Below, piece after piece: positions 21,801 through 31,040 of a stretch of 36,611 bases of DNA. The position numbers and the translations under genes are program-made. The notes under the pieces are model-generated. The model made no database searches. It was not told the DNA's origin and was given only the letters and a program-made list of their open reading frames with translations. The stretch is from Saccoglossus kowalevskii (lineage: Eukaryota; Hemichordata; Enteropneusta; Harrimaniidae): the NCBI RefSeq assembly GCF_000003605.2, contig NW_003120955.1, positions 13,782 through 50,392 of the forward strand, given 5' to 3'. Position 1 is the first letter of the stretch; every line of letters begins with the position of its first letter.

Positions 21801-23328
21801 TGCATGTACACATATTGTGTTTGCAGCAATGTAATGGGTAAATACATTTTGAAATTCTTTTGGAAAGATATAGTTGTGCACCAATATATATTATGCATTC
21901 ACAATTACAGGAAATAATTTCACCACCAAAATCCTTAGAAACCTTTATTAGGAATGAACTTCTCACTTTTTGTTCATGTTGTTGTTGTCTTGTGGGAACA
22001 GGTGTGCATATAGATGTTGCCAACCATTTCATATGAACTCGCAACATATTCAATTCATTTTCATTTAGTTGATCTGTCAGACTTTTAGAATACTAATCAT
22101 GTAAGTTGTGGCAGACATTACCAATATGTTAATATTTGTAGTATACATAGCATAAAATAGACATTATTGTTTTAGATAGAAGTTCAGTCTAATATACAAA
22201 ATATCTCTGTGATTTTAGTTACGATCTTGAACAGAAGTCCAAATATATAACAAGACTGCAGTCTTTGGAGATTTCTGAAGCCAGGAATAAAGGTAAGTGT
22301 ATTTATTTCTAGTCACAAGCTGTATACAGTATGTGTAAAAATACACAGGTGTAATATGAATTAGTCATATTACATGGTATATCACATGGATGACCTCACT
22401 GATACTATCGTCATTCACTGCTGCTGCTGTCTTGACCCATGTTGTTTTTGAGGTTTTGAAGGAACTTTAGCCATCCAAAATACACAACGAACGTGTCTGA
22501 ATAGATAAGATACTCTGTTTGGATGTTTAGGATATTCTTTATATAAAGCAAATATGTATGGTGAAACCGCCATCGTATGATGAAATATCGTATCCTGTGT
22601 TGTATTCTACGCATGCCAAGGCGATGCTCACTGAGAAAGCTCTAATCTATGTGGCTTGTCAATACAGATAGAAGGTGCGACTTTCACGAGAAAGTCATTG
22701 CAGTCACTTCCATAGCGTTCTGACATTTTTATCTGGCGAGTGGTGAAATAACTTGCGTCTGAGAAGTTCTCAATTCATATCAATAATTTTATATGCTATT
22801 TTTATATGATTTGAGTGATTCACACTGCTAAAAGTAACGTTAACTGTGCATTTCATAGTTTTTATTCCAGCAAACAATGTATGTATGTATGCTATTGAGT
22901 AATATGTCACTTGTTATAAATTATATGTACTAAAATATTGCATACTTCAAATATAAGTGTTGTTATTTTGTGGGAGAGTGGGCGTGAGAGATGTATGTTA
23001 GCTGTATTTGTGCATGGTGGATGTCTGTTCGATGTGATAAAATAAACAATACATGATCATTCAGGCAATATCATGATTTGAGGTCTGCCCTTGGGATGTT
23101 GGTCATGACCATGGTATTGATGATGTCAGAGCAGACAACAAATCGTGATATTGCCCTCACAAACATGTGTTATTTAAATATACAACTATATCAGTATATA
23201 AATAACAGGTACATGTATGTTGTTTTTTGTTGATAGAGGAGACCAGACTTCTGGCAGAGGAGAGAGCCAGAGTGAATTTAGCCAGAGAGGATCTTAAAGA
23301 AAAAACTGCAAGATGCAAGCAGCTTGAA
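15870..23328 (+). CDS. OFD1: OFD1-like centrosomal/ciliary protein, 5' part (11 exons)
   Basis: Homologue of OFD1, a centriole-distal and centriolar-satellite coiled-coil protein needed for cilium formation. Exons: 15870-15965, 16582-16779, 17093-17161, 17346-17481, 18766-18902, 19469-19558, 19966-20049, 20730-20836, 21195-21314, 22219-22292, 23237-23328; all phases agree, giving 401 residues. The N-terminus (LKSKLFHSFREKGVLDSLK, then SQLRNRLITEL) and LisH segment at about 63-92 (ASNSILADHLRRC, LSVFLPESG) match OFD1, followed by FTVRDLLQLLQINP. From about residue 180 the chain is charged coiled coil (for example RVKLEEREKARKEIEQSRKE). Start ATG 15870 has an in-frame upstream stop at 15852-15854. 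Human OFD1 is about 1010 residues, so over half is missing: the last exon has a normal donor (GTAGGT) but no later OFD1 exon was found. Read-through would add 21 codons to TAA 23392-23394. Confidence 0.9.
18145..18283. repeat. Relative of the 14051-14178 foldback element
   Basis: In OFD1 intron 4. Shares AATAATAAGG, GACCTCTGCT and CATACTTT then CGGTATCCTCGTAATA with the element at 14051-14178, but its left arm is more diverged. It explains a 143-codon open frame at 18039-18470 that has no protein similarity. Confidence 0.45.
23062..23157. mobile_element. MITE-like foldback in OFD1 intron 10
   Basis: Inverted arms of about 25 bases: GGCAATATCATGATTTGAGG at 23064 and, as reverse complement of 23131-23155, GGCAATATCACGATTTGTTG; four mismatches. 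Total about 96 bases, non-coding. Confidence 0.55.
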
Positions 23329-23582
23329 GTAGGTGAAAACTGCTCAGTTGTATATTGTGTACATTTATATCAATTCTATTCTCCAGAAATGTAAGAATTT
23401 GTTCTTTGTTCCCTCATGTGTGTCAATAATCACTGTATCATTGTCATCCTGACTAGTGGATGGCTGGTGTTTCCTTCTCTATGGTAACCTAACAACCATT
23501 GGTTTCAAGAAGGAGATCTCTGTCTTGAACTTGTAAATTTGCAAAACTTTCTTTATTTGATTTTTAATTTTGTTGTCAATAT

Positions 23583-23917
23583 GCTGAGAGGTTTCCCCAC
23601 TTGATGATAATATCATTACCCACAATACATTGCATGTATCGTGTGATTGGCTGTTGAGAGGGACAGGAGAACTGGTAGTTAACAAGGTCTATGTTATATT
23701 GATAGTCTCAGACCAGGATATTACGGTTGCTGAGAGGTCTCCTCACTTGATGATATCATTACCCACAATACATTGCATGTACATGTATCGTGTGATTGGC
23801 TGTTGAGAGGGACAGGATTAAGAACATTAAAATGGTGGCTTGGCTAGTTGCCAACACTGTTAAACTGATAGTTAACAAGGTCTATGCTACATTGATAGTC
23901 TCAGACCAGGAAATTAC
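23583..23917. repeat. Tandem duplication downstream of the last visible OFD1 exon
   Basis: Two direct copies: 23583-23723 and 23729-23917. Both contain ACCCACAATACATTGCATGT, GTGTGATTGGCTGTTGAGAG and GATAGTCTCAGACCAGGA. The second copy has an extra segment of about 50 bases (around 23818-23868). Non-coding. Confidence 0.8.
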
Positions 23918-24338
23918 ATGTACAGTAGCAGTGATGCATTGCTATTGTGACTGATTGTGTTGAGTGACTGCTACTGTCTGACTGTAGTCACTGTTTCAAC
24001 CATGAATGCAGCTGTGAATAGTTCAATATTTTAGTTGCAAAACTGATCCATACATTATTCAGTTTAATAGCATTTTACCCATTGAATAGTTGCTACTATG
24101 ATGTAATACCATTATGTTTGTGAACACCGTAGTGGATATTGGGTTTACTGTAATATATGTTTGGAAGTAAAGAAATATTAATACCAGCATGAAAGGAAAC
24201 AAATTATATTATAATATCATTACAGTCACCAAAACTATTCTGAGTGACTGTGGTTAGTTAAAAGTTGATAGTGAATTAGTATGCTAATTTACTGACTTGG
24301 TACTTGATGTAACTGTGGTTATCACAAAAACTATGATT

Positions 24339-24344
24339 TTTATT
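24339..24344 (-). terminator. Candidate poly(A) signal of the LDL-A gene
   Basis: TTTATT on the + strand, AATAAA on the minus strand, about 80 bases after the stop codon at 24425-24427. Confidence 0.4.
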
Positions 24345-24424
24345 AACATGATACAGTGGTTAATTACATATTAATTTTATACATATGAGTTTGTTAAGTC
24401 CCTGTCATTCAGGATTGTTGTCAT

Positions 24425-25654
24425 TTATGGGCCATTTGGACACTTATTAACTACAGCTTGTTGGTCACATGGTTCTGAATTCATATCATTGGGGTCACAA
24501 TCTTTCTCATCACTTTCATCCAAGCAGTCACAAACTCCATCACATCTACGGCATTTGTCTAAACACATCTTGTTGTCGGTACACTGGAAGAACTCTAAGT
24601 CTTTGTTAAAATACGAAGATTTGCAGTCATCTGTTACAAGTAGAAACATAGAAGAGTTGTAAATCCACAATGTTGAATATTAATTAATTTATTTACATGA
24701 ATAATTGCACCAATTTCAAGGTTTTTTTAAGTTTTTTCCTATGCAATATATTTTCTGGCAAACCCCTTTTTTATTCAGCCACTCACCAGAAATAATGGTT
24801 CACCCCAAAAAATAACATTCCCTTTCAGAGTCATTAAGCTCACTAATTTGCATAATTGTTGTACGGCTCTGTTAACAAAGGCGAGTAAAGGGCCCTTCCA
24901 AATTTGTCTTCTATTGCATATTAATTATCAAGCTAAATATAATCATCTGTTTGTTTATGAAAGCTTACCCTCATGTTTGGTTACACAGTCATCACCTTCT
25001 TCATCAGAACCGTCTTCACAGTCCATTAGAGCATCACACCAGTACCGATTTGAGATACATGCTGGTGAACCACTGACACACGAAAACTTATAACGGTTGT
25101 CTATCTTGCTACATATGTCTGCACCTGAGAAAATATGGCCTATTTAAATCCAATTTTCTATGAGAAGGGGTGTAGCTATGATACGTATTATAATAATAAA
25201 TTTACTACCCCTCTCTCAAACTCAATTCTAATGCTTATTGCATTTTTTCTGTATGTGCCTCCTCAAGCAATGAAGTATGTCTGTGACGTAAATAGGTGCA
25301 ATGTATGCAATTCACAATGTTGACAGTGTTTTGATTTGGAGTATGTATGTATGCTTTACTTACAGACAAACAAGTGACTGGAAAGGTGTTTTTGGGTAGT
25401 TTCTTAAATAATCTGAGTAGTAGTTTCAGATACAAACATTTACAGATGACTCAATCGGGAAAAATGGTGGTATTATTATGATTCTTACTCCATTGGCGCT
25501 TAGATGCAATAAGCATAAGTTCTTCCAATTCTTTTAACTCAATGTCCCGTAAAATGTCGCCCACTTCTTTTTCTTGTTTAGTTTGGTCAGCATAATATTT
25601 GGCTGCTGCTGCCACATACATGACAACAGAGATTATTATCAGATAGCGAAGCAT
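24425..25654 (-). CDS. Small secreted protein with two LDL-receptor class A modules
   Basis: Complete three-exon gene: 25654-25489, 25124-24969, 24630-24425 (stop TAA 24427-24425); phases 1 and 1 agree; 175 residues. Residues 1-18 (MLRYLIIISVVMYVAAAA) are a clear signal peptide. Residues 19-55 are charged and helical (KEVGDILRDIELKELEELM), a possible short coiled coil. LDL-A module 1 (about 69-90 onward) contains YWCDALMDCEDGSDE and module 2 FFQCTDNKMC to CDCLDESDEKDC, both with the acidic calcium-binding DCxDxSDE signature. The C-terminus has two more cysteines (EPCDQQ, NKCPNGP). No transmembrane segment, so probably extracellular. Layout (helical N-terminus plus LDL-A) recalls annelid haemoglobin linker chains, but the C-terminal beta barrel of linkers is missing. 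Function unknown. It lies antisense to and downstream of the visible OFD1 exons. Confidence 0.8.
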
Positions 25655-26135
25655 TATGGCTGTAATAAATAATAAGGAAGTTAATTAAAAAACATATAGT
25701 GAAGTAGACATCTTCATATTTGTAAAAATATTCCTGTTATCTTTAGTAACCTGTGTGTCTAATATCTAAGACTGTACTCTTATCCTGCAAATCAGACTTA
25801 GATTGATGTGAGCATTGTCATTCAAAGTCACAATTTTGTTTGTATAGTTTAATTTAAAATAGTAAAATTTCCAAAAAAAACAAATCAATATCAATGCTGT
25901 GAGCAATGTCTCTCACATCACAGAATTGCTTCATTGCTAGCAGGTGCATCTTATAGGAGACGTAAAGCAATTGCATTGGCCATGATTTATTAAGTGTAAA
26001 AAGCTGGGACCCATGGGTAATATGTTGGCCTATCTGACATCTTTTGAAAGGTAATTTCTCACATGTTCAAAGGGTGGTCATCATGCAATAGACGTTCACA
26101 TTTAGGGTGAAAGAACAATGTTGATCAGGTTTCAT
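25655..26135. other. Upstream flank of the LDL-A gene
   Basis: Presumed promoter side of the minus-strand LDL-A gene, AT-rich, bordered by the 14-bp minisatellite. No exon or clear promoter element recognised. Confidence 0.4.
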
Positions 26136-27595
26136 ATCAAATCCATCATATCAAACGCATCATATCAAATGCATCATATCAAAAGCATCATATCAAAAGC
26201 ATCATATCAAATGCATCATATCAAATGCATCATATCAAATGCATCATATCAAACGCATCATATCAAACGCATCATATCAAATGCATCATATCAAATGCAT
26301 CATATCAAATGCATCATATCAAACGCATCATATCAAACGCATCATATCAAACGCATCATATCAAACGCATCATATCAAATGCATCATATCAAATGCATCA
26401 TATCAAATGCATCATATCAAATGCATCATATCAAAAGCATCATATCAAATGCATCATATCAAATGCATCATATCAAATGCATCATATCAAACGCATCATA
26501 TCAAATGCATCATATCAAATGCATCATATCAAATGCATCATATCAAAAGCATCATATCAAACGCATCATATCAAACGCATCATATCAAAAGCATCATATC
26601 AAAAGCATCATATCAAACGCATCATATCAAACGCATCATATCAAACGCATCATATCAAAAGCATCATATCAAACGCATCATATCAAACGCATCATATCAA
26701 ATGCATCATATCAAATGCATCATATCAAACGCATCATATCAAAGCATCATATCAAAAGCATCATATCAAAAGCATCATATCAAACGCATCATATCAAACT
26801 CATCATATCAAACGCATCATATCAAACGCATCATATCAAATGCATCATATCAAACGCATCATATCAAACGCATCATATCAAACGCATCATATCAAACGCA
26901 TCATATCAAACTCATCATATCAAATGCATCATATCAAACGCATATCAAACGCATCATATCAAACGCATATCAAACGCATATCAAACGCATCATATCAAAC
27001 GCATCATATCAAACACATCATATCAAACGCATCATATCAAACGCATCATATCAAACGCATCATATCAAACGCATCATATCAAACGCATCATATCAAACGC
27101 ATCATATCAAACGCATCATATCAAAGGCATCATATCAAAGGCATCATATCAAAGGCATCATATCAAAGGCATCATATCAAAGGCATCATATCAAAGGCAT
27201 CATATCAAATCCATCATATCAAATCCATCATATCAAACGCATCATATCAAACGCATCATATCAAACGCATCATATCAAACGCATCATATCAAACGCATCA
27301 TATCAAACGCATCATATCAAACGCATCATATCAAACGCATCATATCAAACGCATCATATCAAACGCATCATATCAAACGCGTCATATCAAACGCATTATT
27401 TCAAAAGCATTATTTTAAAAGCATCAAACGCATCATATCAAATGCATCATATCAAATGCATCATATCAAATGCATCATATCAAACGCATCATATCAAACG
27501 CGTCATATCAAACGCATTATTTTAAAAGCATCATATCAAACATCAAACGCATCATATCAAACGCATCATTTCAAAAGCATCATATTAAACGCATA
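26136..27595. repeat. 14-bp minisatellite, about 100 units
   Basis: Unit GCATCATATCAAAN, where N is mostly T or A in the first third, mostly C later, and G in a block at about 27121-27200. A few units are 11 or 13 bp (for example around 26738 and 26935-26990); the last units decay (ATTATTTCAAAAGC). Because 14 is not a multiple of three, all three + frames carry the same 14-residue period (HHIKRIISNASYQT), and all are open for over 1 kb. This explains the 492-, 428- and 397-codon frames; coding is unlikely. Confidence 0.97.
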
Positions 27596-27600
27596 ATGGA

Positions 27601-27628
27601 ATCACCGTCCCCCTTGAGGGACGGTGAT
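27601..27628. other. Perfect hairpin at the edge of the minisatellite
   Basis: ATCACCGTCCC (27601-27611), a 6-base loop, then GGGACGGTGAT (27618-27628): 11 paired bases without mismatch, starting six bases after the array ends. Role unknown. Confidence 0.75.
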
Positions 27629-27818
27629 GGAATGGACAATTTTAAAAATGAATGATTGGAACTGTATCTTCATAGTCAATAAACTCCATTACGTTGTTTA
27701 CTTGTGCTCTGGCTGGTCATTTTAGATACAATTATTTGGTTACGTTGAAGAATAGTTTACTCGTTCACACCCTATTCACAATAGTTTCGGAAAGGTAATA
27801 GTAAACGAAGAACCAAAC

Positions 27819-27984
27819 TACCGTACTAAGCATGATTTTTACACCTATATATGTCATTGTCGTCCGGTAAAAACACCCTGGGCTTATAATCGGGGATGCC
27901 TTCCAATCGTTAAATGTCTAAAAATAGAGGGGTGGGCTTATACATTGTACCTGGAGAGGGGCTTATGATCGGGGAAGTACGGTA
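27819..27984. mobile_element. Short element related to the 28203-29787 transposon
   Basis: Ends TACCGTACTA (27819-27828) and AAGTACGGTA (27975-27984), inverted for nine bases. The interior (caccctgggcttataatcgg, gaggggtgggctta, gagaggggctta) follows the same order as the right end of the larger element (caccctgggcgtttaaccga, ggggggtgggcgctt, ggaggggcgcg). Probably a non-autonomous family member. Confidence 0.5.
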
Positions 27985-28202
27985 TATTAAATGTCTGTCT
28001 GCTTCAACTTATGACTATCTATATAAACTGAAATCCTTGATACTGATATATTTTGAAAATTTGTTTGCCTAATGGACCATGTAATGGAAAATAGTTGTCA
28101 ATTCTAGTACAGACTGAGATTTTAGCTAATCCCATATGTTTGCATATCAAGACCATGTTGGATTCATACATAGAAGGGGGCTAACAGTTAGTACGAACAT
28201 GG

Positions 28203-29787
28203 AACTACCGTATTACCCCGGGCACGCGCCCAGGGACCTGAACGTACAAAATCGGGAAAAATTGGGGGTGGGCGCTTACCCGAGGACCACCCCAAAAAAG
28301 ATTTTAAAAAGTTGTTTTTGTGATCGTATGATAAGGTCAAATAAAGGAATGCTTTCGTACATTTTGTACACGTACTTATTTCTTGATTTATGCGAGGTTT
28401 CAATAAACGTGAGCACTCAGTCAAGAACTGTGGGAACACTAAGACACAGGGTCTTTTTTAGTAACCGTGACCAGTGCAATTCGAAACGGCCGGGAAAAAC
28501 TACCGTTTGTAATCCAAGAAGGCGATGATCTCATTAGCATAATTTTGTTCAGGCACGTATTGATACATCGCATCGTAATTACTGAAGAATAGCAAACAGG
28601 GTTATGAAACGAAGAAAACTTGTATTACTGATGTGAAATGTTTACAAACTATTGTGAATACATAAGCATATCCAAATGATGGCGATACATAAAAAACAGA
28701 CTGAAAATAATCTCTGGTCGACCTCATTAACATGATTTATTCACGCACCCACACACGTGACAAAATTATGATGCAACAAATTTCCACCGCCGGCATGCCT
28801 CATTACGGTTATCGTAATGGACTTGAGGTCGGCAAAATGTTTTTTTCTTCAACGACAGAAAAATAATCCACATGACCGTAATGCCATAGCTGTGATGAAG
28901 GATGGAAAGAAAGTAGCAAGTATTACGACGTGATGGCTCAAAAGTGCTAGCTCCCGTTCACAGTCAGCTGGCATCGGTGTCGCTGGGTGTAGATGATGAA
29001 GGGAAGTTGTGCAACCAAATTTGCCAAGTTCACAGTTTTTCGCCAATAAAAAAATAACTAAGGCTTTTTGCCAGGTTTTCAGCATTTTTGTAATGAAGAA
29101 ATTATTCTCTATCAATAATCCCAAAACAGGAACATTTCCACTAATTCTTGTGTTTTTTCGACGTTTTTTGAAAAACCTGTGATTAGGCTGCAAAAGTAGA
29201 ACATTCCGGAGGGGGTGAAATGGAAGAGCCAAACTTAACGCGTAAAAATAGAACGCGTATTTTGACCTCTACGTGGCCAAGCAATGGCTGGACACGGATA
29301 CGTTTGCGGTCATTGCCAAAAAGCCCAGCGTCCATCGCCTGACGATGCTCTTTCGTTATGGATTCAGTCAGCGAAGTGCTACGTTTTGAAACCAAAGCTA
29401 AGTGCTTCAAACCACTCACCAAAGTATGGATTATTGCAATATTGGATTCATCGTGAATGAAGAGAAAGCGGAACGTGTGCGCCAACATGCTGTGTGGTTC
29501 ATCTTACGTCGTTAAGTTCCAATGAGTTTTACGTAAAAACATAAACAAAACGGCCCTTTTCAGGGCCACCACACACTCCAAAAAGAGAACTACCGTAACA
29601 AACACACTATTTAAATAAATCAAACGCGTTCGTTTTTGACAAATAAAACTTTATTGTTGACCCCATTCTTGGCTAAAAATCACCCTGGGCGTTTAACCGA
29701 GGATGTCCCCAACATGTAACTTTTGTGAAAACAGGGGGGTGGGCGCTTGCCCAGGGAGGGGCGCGTGCCCGGGGTAATACGGTAGTT
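28203..29787. mobile_element. DNA transposon-like element with 29-bp perfect terminal inverted repeats
   Basis: Left end 28203-28231 reads AACTACCGTATTACCCCGGG then CACGCGCCC; the reverse complement of 29787-29759 is identical for all 29 bases. Sub-terminal blocks GGGGGTGGGCGCTT[AG]CCC occur near both ends (about 28264 and 29732). Length 1585 bp. No target-site duplication could be seen. The interior has decayed coding matter including a HIRAN-like stretch (28850-28930) and, at about 29265-29385, an open frame containing AKQWLDTDTFAVIAKKPSVH, unrecognised. Superfamily not assigned. Perfect TIRs with a decayed interior suggest a non-autonomous copy moved fairly recently. Confidence 0.75.
28850..28930 (+). 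pseudogene. HIRAN-like domain fragment inside the transposon
   Basis: 27 codons containing NNPHDRNAIAVMKDGKKVAS, matching the HIRAN core pattern (N-x-D-x-x-A-[IV]-x-V, then x-x-G-x-x-V) seen in HLTF-type helicases and in many animal genes carried by mobile DNA. It ends at TGA 28931-28933, and no upstream or downstream domain half is in frame, so it is a broken remnant. The match is short and made by eye. Confidence 0.45.
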
Positions 29788-30014
29788 GCACGTTTCATGT
29801 AAATAGGCCTGATACACCAAGAATGCAGAAATTTCTATAATTTGGGTTCAGTGTTTCTGTCCAGTAAGTTAGTGTATATCAGCTAATTTACATAACAATA
29901 GAATATTTCAATTACCTCTATTGTTTATCCAGAATTAGGGAAGGATGTATTTTTGACAAACATTGTAATATTTGATTATTCTGAAATTGTACATCCATGA
30001 GAATACTTTCACGT

Positions 30015-31040
30015 CCTGCTCCTCATCTGGGTGACCTCTCCTCCATCTGAGTTACCTCTCCTCCATCTGAGTGACCTCTCCTCCATCTGAGTGACCTCTC
30101 CTCCATCTGAGTGACCTCTCCTCCATCTGAGTGACCTCTCCTCCATCTGAGTTACCTCTCCTCCATCTGAGTTACCTCTCCTCCATCTAGGTGACCTCTC
30201 CTCCATCTGAGTGACCTCTCCTCCATCTGAATGATCTATCCTCCATCTGAGTTACCTCTCCTCCATCTAGGTGACCTCTCTTCCATCTGAGTGATCTCTC
30301 CTCCATCTGAGTGACCTCTCCTCCATCTGAGTTACCTCTCCTCCATCTGAGTGACCTCTCCTCCATCTGAGTGATCCCTCCTCTATCTGAGTGACCCTCC
30401 TCCATCTGAATGACCTCTCCTCCATCTGAGTGATCTCTCCTCCATCTGAGTGACCTCTCCTCCATCTCAGTGACCTCCCCTCCATCTGAGTGACGTCTTC
30501 TCCATCTGAATGATCTCTCCTCCATCTGAATGACCTCTCCTCCATCTGAATGACCTCTCCTCCATCTGAGTGACCTCTCCTCCATCTAGGTGACCTCTCC
30601 TCCATCTAGGTGACCTCTCCTCCATCTAGGTGACCTCTCCTCCATCTCAGTGACCTCTCCTCCATCTCAGTGACCTCTCCTCCATCTCAGTGACCTCTCC
30701 TCCATCTCAGTGACCTCCTCCATCTGAATGACCTCTCCTCCATCTGAGTTATCTCTCCTCCATCTGAGTTACCTGTCCTCCATCTAGGTGACCTCTCCTC
30801 TATCTCAGTGACCTCTCCTCCATTTCAGTGACCTCTCCTCCATCTGAGTGACCTCTCCTCCATCTGAATGACCTCTCCTCCATCTGAGTTATCTCTCCTC
30901 CATCTGAGTTATCTCTCCTCCATCTGAGTTACCTCTCCTCCATCTAGGTGACCTCTCCTCTATCTCAGTGACCTCTTCTCCATCTGATTGACCTTTCCTT
31001 CATCACAGTGACCTCATCTCCATCTCAGTGACCTCTCCCA
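30015..31040. repeat. 20-bp minisatellite, about 50 units
   Basis: Unit CTCCTCCATCTGAGTGACCT with variants at the GAGT part (GAAT, AGGT, CAGT, GAGTT). Variants cluster in blocks (four CAGT units at about 30641-30715). The minus strand is open in all three frames with the same 20-residue period (for example HSDGGEVTQMEERSLRWRRG), because 20 is not a multiple of three; the frames at 30009-30605 are a by-product. Confidence 0.96.

Noticed and set aside
26118-27596. 492-codon open frame, and two more above 390 codons in the other forward frames
   Set aside because: All three frames are open because the 14-bp repeat lacks stops; the same peptide period appears in each frame, as expected for a minisatellite and not for a gene.
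28136-28528. 130-codon plus-strand frame
   Set aside because: Runs across the left terminal repeat of the transposon; no similarity.
28849-29232. 127-codon minus-strand frame
   Set aside because: Antisense to the HIRAN-like stretch, which makes better protein sense on the plus strand.
30009-30605. Minus-strand frames of 65-132 codons rich in Glu and Arg
   Set aside because: Product of the 20-bp minisatellite read in three frames.
26136-31040. CRISPR-like array
   Set aside because: Units are contiguous with no unique spacers, and the window is an animal genome.
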